DNA from: Candidatus Skiveiella danica
Lineage (GTDB): Bacteria > Pseudomonadota > Gammaproteobacteria > Burkholderiales > Burkholderiaceae_C
Direction: 5' to 3'
DNA: 64,000 bases
NCBI GenBank assembly: GCA_016721925.1
Contig: JADKHE010000001.1
Coordinates: forward strand, 372,001-436,000
How positions within the stretch are numbered: the first letter of the stretch is position 1; each line of letters begins with the position of its first letter. The notes below the pieces were generated by a model that saw nothing but the letters and a program-made list of their open reading frames with translations, ran no database searches and was not told where the DNA came from. The position numbers and the translations under genes were made by a program. Of the stretch, positions 16,456 to 24,260 are shown piece by piece.

Positions 16456-17091
16456 ATGTCCGATTACGACCCCGACGAGGCCACTGCGCGGCAGGACCTG
16501 TGCCGCTTCCTGTCGGCCTGCTATTACGAGCCCGCGCCGGAATTTGCCGAGGAAAAGCTCTTTGACTCCATCGTGACGGCTGCCACGCGCCTTCACCCCG
16601 AGCTGGCCGCGACGGCGCGGCGGCTGCGCGGGGCCTTCGAGGCGCAGGATCTGCAGACTCTGCTGGTGGACTACACCCGGCTGTTTCTCGGCCCGATCGA
16701 TGCGCTCGCCAAGCCCTACGGGTCCTGCTGGTTACCCGCCCAAGCGCCGGCTGAGGACAACCCGCCCCCGGCGGTGCTGGCGATCTACGGCGAGGGTGGT
16801 TTTGACATCGATGACGAGTTTCAGGAACTGCCGGATCACATCGCAGTGGAGCTGGAGTTCCTTTACCTGTTGGCGTTCACGCAGAACCAGGCGCGCCAGG
16901 CCGGCGACAGCGAAACGCTCGCCACCTTCGAACAACTGCAGCAGCGCTTCCTGGATGAGCACCTGGGTGCCTGGATCGGACCCTTTGCCGCCGCACTGCA
17001 GGCCGGTGCCGAGACCCCGTTCTACCGGGTACTGGCCACGCTGACCGAGCGCTTTGTGCGCCTGCAGACGGGCGCGCTGACGACCCACTGA
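16456..17091 (+). CDS. TorD/DmsD-family molybdoenzyme assembly chaperone
   Basis: About 211 residues, all-helical and cytoplasmic. The family signature region is YTRLFLGPIDALAKPYGSCWL (near 75-95), followed by the acidic EFQELPDHIAVELEFLYLLAF (near 125-146), which matches the E-x-PDHI-x-E-L-E-F motif of TorD proteins. These bind the Tat signal and apo-form of a specific molybdoenzyme and hold back export until the cofactor is inserted. Its client is clearly the catalytic subunit two genes upstream. ATG 16456 sits six bases after GAGGA; ATG 16450 is too close to it. Confidence 0.88.
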   Translation: MSDYDPDEATARQDLCRFLSACYYEPAPEFAEEKLFDSIVTAATRLHPELAATARRLRGAFEAQDLQTLLVDYTRLFLGPIDALAKPYGSCWLPAQAPAEDNPPPAVLAIYGEGGFDIDDEFQELPDHIAVELEFLYLLAFTQNQARQAGDSETLATFEQLQQRFLDEHLGAWIGPFAAALQAGAETPFYRVLATLTERFVRLQTGALTTH

Positions 17092-17130
17092 TCCGTCATC
17101 ACGGCCGGCGGTCGTTCCGGCGACCGTTTG

Positions 17131-17796
17131 TCAGGGCTTGGGCGGCGCCATCTGGGACATGTAGTCCGACACGGCCTCAATCTCCGCCGGGGTGTAGGCC
17201 TTGACCACCTTGACCATCTCGGGGTTGGAGTTGCCCCGGCTGCCGTCGCGGATCGCGATCACCTCGCGCAACAGGTAGCGGTAGTGCTGCGCCGAGACCA
17301 TGGGATAGAACTTGGCCGCATCGCCTTGGCCGCTGGCCCCATGGCATGCGGCGCAGTCCCGCTCATAAAGTTCCTTGCCTCGGGCCAGGTCGGTGCCTGG
17401 GCCCTTGCCGATACTTCCTTCGAACGGCAGCGCCTGCAGGTAGGCCGCAATGTCGACCAGGTGGGTCATGGTGAACGCCGGGTCCACGACAAAGGGCTGC
17501 ATCGAGGGGTTGCTGCGCCGGCCCGCGCGGATGTCGAGCACCTGCTTGACGACGACGCTGGCGTGTTGGCCCGTCAGGCGCGGAATGGTGCCATCGCTGC
17601 GGCCCGACGCATTCTTCCGGTGACAACCCTCGCAAGTCGCAAATGCCTTCTTGCCACGCGCCGGGTCGCCGGGCGTTGCCAGCAGCGCGCGCAACTGTGC
17701 GTCGGGTTCAGGGTTTGTCGAGGTCTGCGCGCTTGCCATTGACATCAACAGCCCCGTCAGCGTGACTGTGATCAGGAGTGCGGGCATGGTCGTCAA
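17131..17796 (-). CDS. periplasmic dihaem cytochrome c
   Basis: A 221-residue protein with a Sec signal (ALLITVTLTGLLMSMASA) and two c-type haem sites, CEGCH (near 55) and CAACH (near 143), each starting a cytochrome c domain; later methionines such as NPSMQPF and FYPMVSA could be axial ligands. It resembles the c4/c553-like dihaem proteins. It is convergent with torD, 39 bases apart, and is a reasonable electron partner for the anchorless molybdoenzyme, though nothing in the sequence proves that. TTG 17796 lies seven bases after GAGGAG; ATG 17787 is the alternative. Confidence 0.85.
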   Translation of the reverse strand: MTTMPALLITVTLTGLLMSMASAQTSTNPEPDAQLRALLATPGDPARGKKAFATCEGCHRKNASGRSDGTIPRLTGQHASVVVKQVLDIRAGRRSNPSMQPFVVDPAFTMTHLVDIAAYLQALPFEGSIGKGPGTDLARGKELYERDCAACHGASGQGDAAKFYPMVSAQHYRYLLREVIAIRDGSRGNSNPEMVKVVKAYTPAEIEAVSDYMSQMAPPKP

Positions 17797-17884
17797 TCGA
17801 GATCTCCTCAGGGGTCAGGCGTTGCGGATTTGAGCGGAGAATGTATCTGAGTCTTCAAGCTGCCTGGATCTGAATGGACTTTCG

Positions 17885-18415
17885 ATGAATTGCCTGACCA
17901 CCGCCTGGAGCCAGCACGAGCCCGAGCTTCGCGGTTGGGCGCGCCACCGGTTGGCCAATGCCGCCGAGGTCGATGACCTGCTGCAGGACCTGTTTCTCAA
18001 GGCGCTGCGCCAAGGGGAGCGCTTCTGCTCGGTGCACAACGCCCGCGCCTGGCTGTTTGCGGTGGCGCGCAACACCCTGGCCGACCGCCTGCGCGTGGCG
18101 CGCGACACGGTGGAACTGCCCGCCGACCTGTGCGCCCCCGTTGACGAGGCCGACACGGTTGAAACGCTGACAGCCTGCCTTCCGCGTGTGCTCTCCGAAC
18201 TGAGCCCTGAGGATCGTGAGGCCATTACCCAATGCGACCTGCAAGGCGTGTCGCAGGCCGAGTACGCCCGCCACGCGGGCCTGAGCTTGAGCGCAGCCAA
18301 GTCGCGCGTGCAGCGTGCCCGGTTGCGCCTGCGCCAACGCATGACGCTGGCCTGCCAGGTGCGCTTTGACGATGCTGGCCATGTGAGCGACTTTGTGCCG
18401 CGAGAGGCAGTCTGA
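17885..18415 (+). CDS. ECF-type RNA polymerase sigma factor (SigZ-like)
   Basis: A 176-residue sigma factor. Region 2 is visible as WARHRLANAAEVDDLLQDLFLKAL (near 18-41) and ARAWLFAVARNTLADRLR (near 53-70); region 4 is LSPEDREAITQCDLQGVSQAEYARHAGLSLSAAKSRVQRAR (near 110-150), ending in a helix-turn-helix. A short tail with CQVRFDDAGHVSDF follows, as in SigZ-like proteins. No anti-sigma gene lies beside it: upstream is the divergent cytochrome c and downstream an IS remnant, which may have removed or separated its partner. Target genes are unknown; the divergent cytochrome is the nearest. Confidence 0.85.
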   Translation: MNCLTTAWSQHEPELRGWARHRLANAAEVDDLLQDLFLKALRQGERFCSVHNARAWLFAVARNTLADRLRVARDTVELPADLCAPVDEADTVETLTACLPRVLSELSPEDREAITQCDLQGVSQAEYARHAGLSLSAAKSRVQRARLRLRQRMTLACQVRFDDAGHVSDFVPREAV

Positions 18416-18430
18416 AGGAACTTCTTGTTT

Positions 18431-18467
18431 GATAGCAAACTGTGACCATTCCACGCTGGGCGGTCTC
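18431..18467 (+). repeat. 37-bp dispersed repeat, copy 2
   Basis: GATAGCAAACTGTGACCATT opens this copy, which continues CCACGCTGGG. It ends three bases before the inverted repeat of the IS30-like element, so the element may have inserted into the repeat or next to it. Confidence 0.75.
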
Positions 18468-18470
18468 AAA

Positions 18471-19555
18471 TCCAAGTGCAACAGTGGGAGCTTACTGGAT
18501 AGCCGGTGAGTCATTGGCCAGTTTTCCCAGATAAGCGCGATAGACCTCAATGGGCGAGGCCCATCCGAGGGTTTTACGAGGCCTGTTGTTGATCTCGTCG
18601 GCGATGGCATCGAGTTGCTCCTGACTGTAGCCAGACAGGTCGGTGCCCTTGGGCAGGTACTGACGCACCAGTCCGTTGGTGTTCTCGTTGGTGCCACGTT
18701 GCCAGGGACTGTGCGGATCGCAGAAGTACACGGCGATACCCGTGCGTTCGCTCAGTTGGCGATGACAGGCCATCTCTTTGCCGCGGTCATAAGTCAGCGA
18801 CTGGCGCATGGGTTGGGCGATGCTCAGCAGCTTGTCGCTGAAGGCCTGCAGCATGTGCGGCCGTGGCCGGCTGGGGATGGGGCAGCTTGGCCAGCATCAG
18901 CAGCCGGCTGCTGCGCTCCACCAGCGTGCCCACGGCGCTGAGGTTGCCGGCACCTTGATCAGGTCTCCCTCCCAGTGACCAGGAAACTGACGCTCGTTGA
19001 TCTGTGGCGGGCGCACATGGATGCTCAGCAGATCGGCAATCTCGCCTCGGCGGTCCGTGCCGCGTGAGCGCGGCCAGCGTTTGGCGCGCGCCATGCGCAG
19101 GCAGGCGATGAGTTCGCGGCGTAGCTCCCCCTTGGGTTGGGCATAGATACAGGTGTAGATGGTTTCGTGTGACACGCGCTGGCTCTGATCTGTGCCATGC
19201 ACTGCAGCCAGGTGCCCGGCAATCTGCTCGGGCGACCAGAGCCTGCGCAGCAGTCGACAGACCTGTTTGAACAAGGTCGACTCAGGTGCCAGCTTGGACT
19301 GTGGGCGGCTGTACCTGCGTCTGCGCTCGTAGCGCTGCTGGGCAAACTGCAGTTGTGGGGCTGCCGGCGCATTGCGCCGGCTTTCACGACTGATGGTCGA
19401 GGGCGAGCGTCAAGCGCTCGGGCAATGGCCCGCACGCTCATCCCCTGCTGTAACCCCAACGCTATGGTGCTGCGTTCCTCATAGCTCAAGTGTTCGTATT
19501 TCCGATCTTCCTTCATGCTGAACCTCCAGTTCTGAAATGGGGTGTTGCACTTGGA
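18471..19555 (-). mobile_element. IS30-family-like insertion sequence, decayed
   Basis: The ends are a 13-bp perfect inverted repeat, TCCAAGTGCAACA at 18471-18483 and its complement at 19543-19555; the similarity extends outward (CTCAAA on each side). The 1.09-kb length fits IS30. The only gene inside is the frameshifted transposase. It lies between the sigma factor gene and the ArsP_1-type permease. I see no convincing target duplication. Confidence 0.85.
18492..19516 (-). pseudogene. IS30-family transposase, frameshifted
   Basis: The family start is intact (MKEDRKYEHLSYEERSTIAL at 19516, then a helix-turn-helix GMSVRAIARAL), after which the frame breaks near 19390. The second piece (from about 19274) has WSPEQIAGHL and HWEGDLI with the first catalytic Asp; it breaks again near 18880. 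The third piece (18854 to 18492) has LTYDRGKEM with the second Asp and NENTNGLVRQYLP with the catalytic Glu. All of DDE is therefore present but spread over three frames. It cannot make an active transposase without recoding. Confidence 0.85.
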
Positions 19556-19652
19556 ATTTGAGGGGGCCATGGGATGGTGCCTCTTTTTCTGGTATTTTTG
19601 CTTTTTGGTGGCTTTTCAGCGTCTTTTGGGCTCGTCGTTCGTCTTCACAGGC

Positions 19653-20699
19653 ATGAGCACCGCCACCCACACCCTGCAGCGCTGGCCTTCGCGCCAGCCC
19701 GTCGCCTTCCTGATCCTGGCTCCCATTGTGTGGCTCGCGCTGTACCAGACGCTCAATCCGGCGGCCGAGGCGCTGGTGGCGGCCTTGCCGGTGGACCGGG
19801 CCAGCCATCTGGGCGGCGCCCTGCAGTTCTTCTTCTATGACACCCCCAAGGTGCTGATGCTGCTGACTGGCGTGGTGTTTGTCATGGGCATGGTCAACAG
19901 CTACTTCACCCCGGAGCGCACCCGGGCGCTGCTGGCCGGGCGCAGCGAGGGCGCAGCCAACGTGATGGCGGCCAGTCTGGGCATCGTCACACCGTTCTGC
20001 TCCTGTTCGGCGGTGCCGCTGTTCATCGGCTTCGTGCAGGCGGGTGTGCCGCTGGGGGTGACGTTTTCCTTCCTGATCTCCGCGCCGATGGTCAACGAGG
20101 TGGCGCTGACGCTGTTGTTCGGCCTGTTCGGCTGGAAAATCGCGCTGCTCTACCTCGGCTTGGGCCTGAGTGTGGCCATCGTGGCTGGCTGGATCATCGG
20201 CCGCCTGAAGATGGAGGCGTACCTGGAGGACTGGGTGCGCGACATGCCCAGGACTTCGGCGCAGTTTGAGGATGCCAGGGCCACGCTGGCGGATCGTATT
20301 CAGGCCGGTTTTGCCTCGGTGCGCGAGATCGTCGGCAAGGTCTGGCCCTACATCCTGGCGGGTATCGCCATCGGCGCGGGCATCCATGGTTGGGTGCCGC
20401 AGGACTTCATGGCCAGCTTCATGGGCAAGGATGCCTGGTGGTCGGTGCCACTGGCTGTGCTGATCGGTGTGCCGATGTACACCAACGCGGCCGGGGTCAT
20501 CCCGATCGTGCAGGCGCTGCTGGCCAAGGGCGCGGCGCTGGGCACGGTGCTGGCCTTCATGATGAGCGTTATTGCGCTGTCGCTACCCGAGATGATCATC
20601 CTGCGCAAGGTGCTGAAGATGCGGCTGATCGCCACCTTCGTGGCGGTGGTGGCCAGTGGCATCCTGCTGGTGGGGTTTGTGTTCAACGCCGTGCTGTGA
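19653..20699 (+). CDS. ArsP_1-family permease (predicted organoarsenical/metalloid exporter)
   Basis: A 348-residue integral membrane protein with about eight helices and a charged central loop (near 190-225). It belongs to the permease family PF03773, whose studied member ArsP exports trivalent organoarsenicals. The paired cysteines of that family are in TPFCSCSAVPLFIGF (near 112). The second half repeats the pattern with GVPMYTNAAGVIPIVQALL. The open frame begins inside the IS end, but ATG 19653 starts the homologous part. A thiol protein, an MBL-fold protein and a CDF transporter follow on the same strand. Export of arsenic species is inferred from family and from the nearby ars operon. 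Confidence 0.78.
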   Translation: MSTATHTLQRWPSRQPVAFLILAPIVWLALYQTLNPAAEALVAALPVDRASHLGGALQFFFYDTPKVLMLLTGVVFVMGMVNSYFTPERTRALLAGRSEGAANVMAASLGIVTPFCSCSAVPLFIGFVQAGVPLGVTFSFLISAPMVNEVALTLLFGLFGWKIALLYLGLGLSVAIVAGWIIGRLKMEAYLEDWVRDMPRTSAQFEDARATLADRIQAGFASVREIVGKVWPYILAGIAIGAGIHGWVPQDFMASFMGKDAWWSVPLAVLIGVPMYTNAAGVIPIVQALLAKGAALGTVLAFMMSVIALSLPEMIILRKVLKMRLIATFVAVVASGILLVGFVFNAVL

Positions 20700-20736
20700 G
20701 CACAGCGGCCTTTTTGATCTGAAAGCAGGAGACACG

Positions 20737-21672
20737 ATGAAAAGCGGGATTGGCCAACGGCTGGCCGTGATGTTGACAACTCTGGCCATCGGGACCGCGC
20801 TGCCAGCCGCAGCTGTGGAGGTGGTCTTCAAACCCGTGGCCGACGGCGTGTATGCCTACGTGGGTGACATCGAAGGCCGCACCTACGAAAACGAAGGGCT
20901 GAATGCCAACATCGGCCTGGTCGTCACGCCGGCGGGCGCGGTGCTGATCGATAGCGGTGCAACCTTCCAGTCCGCCCGCAAGATCCATGAGGCGGCAAAG
21001 AAGGTCACGACCCAGCCTATCAGGTGGGTCATCAACACCGGCGATCAGGACCATCGCTGGCTGGGCAACGGCTACTTCAAGTCCCTGGGCATCGAGACCA
21101 TCGCCCACGCCGATGGCGAGGACGACATGAAAGCCCGCTCCGGCGAACAGATGGAAGGCCTGAAGGTTCTCAAGGAGCGGCTCGACGGTACCGTGCCCAC
21201 GTTACCCACGCGCTTCGTGAAGGACAAGGACACCCGCCTTGAACTGGGCGGCGTGGCGATCGAGCTCAAGCACCGCAGCGGCGGCCACACGCCGGGGGAC
21301 ACCCTGGTGTGGCTGCCGCAAAAGAACGTGCTGTTTGCCGGCGACGTGGTCTATGTCGATCGCGTGCTGGGCCTGCACCCGGTGAGTCGCACCAAAACCT
21401 GGCTGGAATCGTTCGCCGTGATCGACGGCCTCCAGCCGCAGATCATCGTGCCGGGCCACGGCAAGGTCACTGACCTCGCCACCGCCCAGGCCCAGACGCG
21501 CGACCTGCTGCTGGCGTTGCGCGCGCACATGAAGAAGGCGGTGGATGACGGCACCGACATCAGCACGGCCGTGAAAAGCTTCAACGGCCAGCTATTTGCC
21601 CACCTGAAGCACGCCGACGTGTGGATCCCGCAACTGGCCAACATGACCTATCTGGAGATGGAGCGCGAGTAG
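20737..21672 (+). CDS. periplasmic metallo-beta-lactamase-fold protein with altered metal motif
   Basis: About 311 residues with a Sec signal (VMLTTLAIGTALPAAA). The MBL fold is clear: VYAYVGD at the start, GLVVTPAGAVLIDSG (near 65-79), SGGHTPGDTLVWLP (near 187), LFAGDVVYVDR (near 206) and IVPGHGKVTD (near 236). The central HxHxDH motif is replaced by NTGDQDHRWLGN: both first-site histidines are gone and Asp-His remain. The downstream His, Asp and His ligands are kept. It may use one metal or a different chemistry. AGCAGGAGACACG precedes ATG 20737. Co-directional with the permease 37 bases upstream and the thiol protein 48 bases downstream. Function unknown. Confidence 0.82.
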   Translation: MKSGIGQRLAVMLTTLAIGTALPAAAVEVVFKPVADGVYAYVGDIEGRTYENEGLNANIGLVVTPAGAVLIDSGATFQSARKIHEAAKKVTTQPIRWVINTGDQDHRWLGNGYFKSLGIETIAHADGEDDMKARSGEQMEGLKVLKERLDGTVPTLPTRFVKDKDTRLELGGVAIELKHRSGGHTPGDTLVWLPQKNVLFAGDVVYVDRVLGLHPVSRTKTWLESFAVIDGLQPQIIVPGHGKVTDLATAQAQTRDLLLALRAHMKKAVDDGTDISTAVKSFNGQLFAHLKHADVWIPQLANMTYLEMERE

Positions 21673-21720
21673 GGCGCTACACACCGAACTTCAAATTGTT
21701 TCACTCAAAGGAATCGATCA

Positions 21721-21959
21721 TGGACATCAAGGTACTCGGCACGGGCTGTGCCAATTGCAAAAACACCATCGCCCTCATCGATCAGGTCGCCAAGGCGAAG
21801 GGCGTGGCCGTGACGCTGGGAAAAGTGGAAGAACTGCGTGACATCATGGGCTACGGCGTCATGAGCACCCCGGGCGTGGTCATTGACGGCAAGGTGGTGC
21901 ATGCCGGCGGTGTGCCCAGCCGGGAAAAGGTCGAGCAATGGCTCGCCGCGGGCGCCTGA
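21721..21959 (+). CDS. small thioredoxin-fold redox-active disulfide protein (TIGR00412-like)
   Basis: A 79-residue thioredoxin-fold protein, cytoplasmic, with the redox pair in GTGCANCKN (Cys near 10 and 13) and the cis-proline in MSTPGVVIDG (near 52). It matches the small redox-active disulfide 2 family. Such proteins often sit beside permease genes of the ArsP_1 type, as here and again at 26.3 kb, and may reduce or deliver a thiol-bound substrate. That role is inferred from gene pairing. AAGGAATCGATC precedes ATG 21721. Confidence 0.85.
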
Positions 21960-21978
21960 TCGGCTGCAGAATGGGCGC

Positions 21979-22950
21979 ATGAGCGACTCACATGATCACG
22001 CCACCGCGAGAGGGCATGGACACGCCCACGGGCATCACCACAAGGCAGGCCATGGCCCGGCCAACTTCAACCGGGCGTTTGCCATCGGCATTGCGCTGAA
22101 TCTGGGCTTCGTGATCATCGAGGCGTTTTACGGCTGGAAGGTCAACTCTCTGGCCCTGCTGGCCGATGCGGGGCACAACCTCAGCGACGTGGCCGGGCTG
22201 GTGCTGGCGTGGGGCGGGACGCTGGCGGTCAAGATCCGCCCCAATGCCCGGCACACCTACGGCTGGAAGCGCGCCACGATTCTGGCGGCCTTTGCCAATG
22301 CCTTCCTGCTGCTGATGGCGATAGGTGCGCTGGTCTGGGAGGCGGTGGGCCGGTTGCTGTCGCCGGATCCGCTGGCGGCAGCACAGGGCATCACCATCAT
22401 GGTGGTGGCCAGCATCGGCATCGGGATCAACACCGCCACGGCCTTATTGTTCATGCGCGGGGGCAGCAAGGATCTGAACATTCGAGGCGCCTTCCTGCAC
22501 ATGGCAGCTGACGCGCTGGTGTCGGCGGGGGTCGTGGTTGCCGGAGCGCTGACGCTGTGGATGGGCTGGGCCTGGCTTGACCCGGTGGTGAGCCTGGCCA
22601 TTGCGGCCGTGATCCTCATCGGCACATGGAGTCTTTTCAGGCAGTCCCTGCACCTGCTGTTCGACGGCGTGCCCGACAGCGTGGACCCGGTGGCGGTTCG
22701 GGCCCTTCTGGCGGGGCTCCCGGGTGTCACACGGGTGCATGACCTGCATATCTGGGCGACGGGCACCTCCCATGTCACCCTGACCGCCCATCTGGTGATG
22801 CCGGAGGGAACCCCTGGCGACGCTTTTCTGAAAGACGCCACGGAGAAACTCCATGATGACTTCGAGATCACCCACGTGACGCTGCAGGTCGTTCAGATAC
22901 CGTTCATGCGGGCTTGTGATGAATATGCCGGGGATGGCGACCATGTGTGA
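21979..22950 (+). CDS. CDF-family metal cation efflux transporter (CzcD/ZitB type)
   Basis: A 323-residue inner-membrane protein. A His-rich N-terminus (HGHAHGHHHKAGHG) precedes six helices. The metal site is complete: LADAGHNLSDV in helix 2 and HMAADALVSAG in helix 5, the His/Asp arrangement of zinc exporters. The cytoplasmic C-terminal domain has VTRVHDLHIWATGTSHVTLTAHLV. It exchanges Zn(II), Co(II) or Cd(II) for protons. It follows the thiol protein by 19 bases and its end overlaps the next gene. This intact protein contrasts with the altered CDF-like one at 5.2 kb. Confidence 0.92.
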   Translation: MSDSHDHATARGHGHAHGHHHKAGHGPANFNRAFAIGIALNLGFVIIEAFYGWKVNSLALLADAGHNLSDVAGLVLAWGGTLAVKIRPNARHTYGWKRATILAAFANAFLLLMAIGALVWEAVGRLLSPDPLAAAQGITIMVVASIGIGINTATALLFMRGGSKDLNIRGAFLHMAADALVSAGVVVAGALTLWMGWAWLDPVVSLAIAAVILIGTWSLFRQSLHLLFDGVPDSVDPVAVRALLAGLPGVTRVHDLHIWATGTSHVTLTAHLVMPEGTPGDAFLKDATEKLHDDFEITHVTLQVVQIPFMRACDEYAGDGDHV

Positions 22951-23764
22951 ACTGCTGGCCATGTCGGCTTCGCAGCCGGCGCGACTGACCCTTTCGCTGA
23001 GAACCCTGGCCTCGCATGGCGCCCCCGATGCCGCTTCGCCCGACGGCTGGGGCGTCGCCTTTTACCAGGGCGATCATGTCGTGCTGCATCGCGAGGCCGC
23101 ACCGGCGGGTGACAGTGCCCTGGTGCGCGAGCTGGAGGCTGGGGGGCCCAGCACGCCGCTGGCCCTTTCGCACATCCGCCGGGCGACGCAGGGCGCGGTC
23201 ACGCTAGCCAATACGCAGCCCTTTGTGCGTGAACTGGCCGGGCGCACCCATGTTTTTGCGCACAACGGGAACCTGCCGGGCGTCCTGGAGCGCACACCGT
23301 TGCCCGCCAGTCGGTACCACCCGGTCGGCCAGACCGACTCCGAGCGGGTGTTCTGCGACCTGATGGAACGCCTTGGTGCCCTGTGGAACGGCGCCTTTGT
23401 GCCGCCATTGCAAGACCGGCTTTCCCTGCTGGCCGCGTTTGCAGCCGAGCTGCGTCCGCTGGGCCCGGCCAACTTCCTCTACGCCGATGGCGATGCCTTG
23501 TTCGCGCATGGGCACAGACGCATCCAGCGTGAGAGCGGCCGCATTGAGCCGCCAGGCTTGTGGCTGCTGCAGCGGCACTGCAAGCCGGGCGATCCCTTCC
23601 CGGACTGTCCCGCCATCGCAGTCCGTGGCGCCGGGCCGCAGACCGTGATGCTGGTCGCCAGCGTACCGCTGACGACGCAAACATGGCGTCCGCTGGCGGA
23701 GGGGGAACTCGTTGCGATCCGCGGCGGCGAGGTGGTATCCACCACACTGCCCGTGGTGTCATGA
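22943..23764 (+). CDS. class II glutamine amidotransferase (YafJ/EgtC-like)
   Basis: About 273 residues. Translation from ATG 22943 gives MCELLAMS, placing the nucleophile Cys at position 2, as required after methionine removal in class II amidotransferases; the longer frame upstream cannot be right. DGWGVAFYQ (near 34), LALSHIRRAT (near 70), FAHNGNL (near 102) and TDSERVFCDLMERL (near 125) are the glutamine-binding and oxyanion segments. The gene starts inside the end of the CDF gene (eight-base overlap), suggesting coupled translation. It resembles YafJ; EgtC (ergothioneine) is a related alternative, but no other egt genes are here. Confidence 0.88.
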   Translation: MCELLAMSASQPARLTLSLRTLASHGAPDAASPDGWGVAFYQGDHVVLHREAAPAGDSALVRELEAGGPSTPLALSHIRRATQGAVTLANTQPFVRELAGRTHVFAHNGNLPGVLERTPLPASRYHPVGQTDSERVFCDLMERLGALWNGAFVPPLQDRLSLLAAFAAELRPLGPANFLYADGDALFAHGHRRIQRESGRIEPPGLWLLQRHCKPGDPFPDCPAIAVRGAGPQTVMLVASVPLTTQTWRPLAEGELVAIRGGEVVSTTLPVVS

Positions 23765-23852
23765 CGCGCTGTCGCCATCCTGCGTTCTAATCGACGAGGC
23801 GAAAGACTGCTGCGCGATGCGCCAGCCCGCCAACCAACCTGCCGAGGGTGCC

Positions 23853-24128
23853 ATGGACATGTCGTTACACCGATTCACGGATCTTTTTGCACAGTTGGGA
23901 CTGGCGTCTGACGAGGCCTCGATCCGCGGTTTCATCGCCGCTCATGCTCCGCTGGCGCCGGACCTCGCGCTGGCCGAGGCGCCCTTCTGGAGCGCTAGCC
24001 AGGCCGCTTTTCTGCGTGAAGAGATCGGCCGGGACGCCGAATGGGCGGAAGTGGTCGACCGGTTGAGTCTCGCGCTGCGCGGGGCAAGCCATCGCGCCTG
24101 GCCTGCAGCGGGCCCGACCGGCCTTTGA
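23853..24128 (+). CDS. DUF2789 family protein
   Basis: A 91-residue acidic cytoplasmic protein matching DUF2789: it starts MDMSLHRFTDLFAQLGL, continues DEASIRGFIAAHAPLAPD and ends FLREEIGRDAEWAEVVDRLSLAL. The family has no assigned function and occurs widely in proteobacteria. The frame is open further upstream (an ATG at 23817), but the family begins at 23853 and CGAGGG lies a few bases before it. It is probably monocistronic. Confidence 0.8.
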   Translation: MDMSLHRFTDLFAQLGLASDEASIRGFIAAHAPLAPDLALAEAPFWSASQAAFLREEIGRDAEWAEVVDRLSLALRGASHRAWPAAGPTGL

Positions 24129-24260
24129 CAGACGACGGCCAGCGGGCGCGGCCCCTGACCGCGATGACGGCAGGTGTCATCGGGATGTCACAGTGTTGGC
24201 CTAGACTGAAGGATGCCGTTTTGCGGCCGCATGCATCCCGATAGCCCATTCCCACACCCC

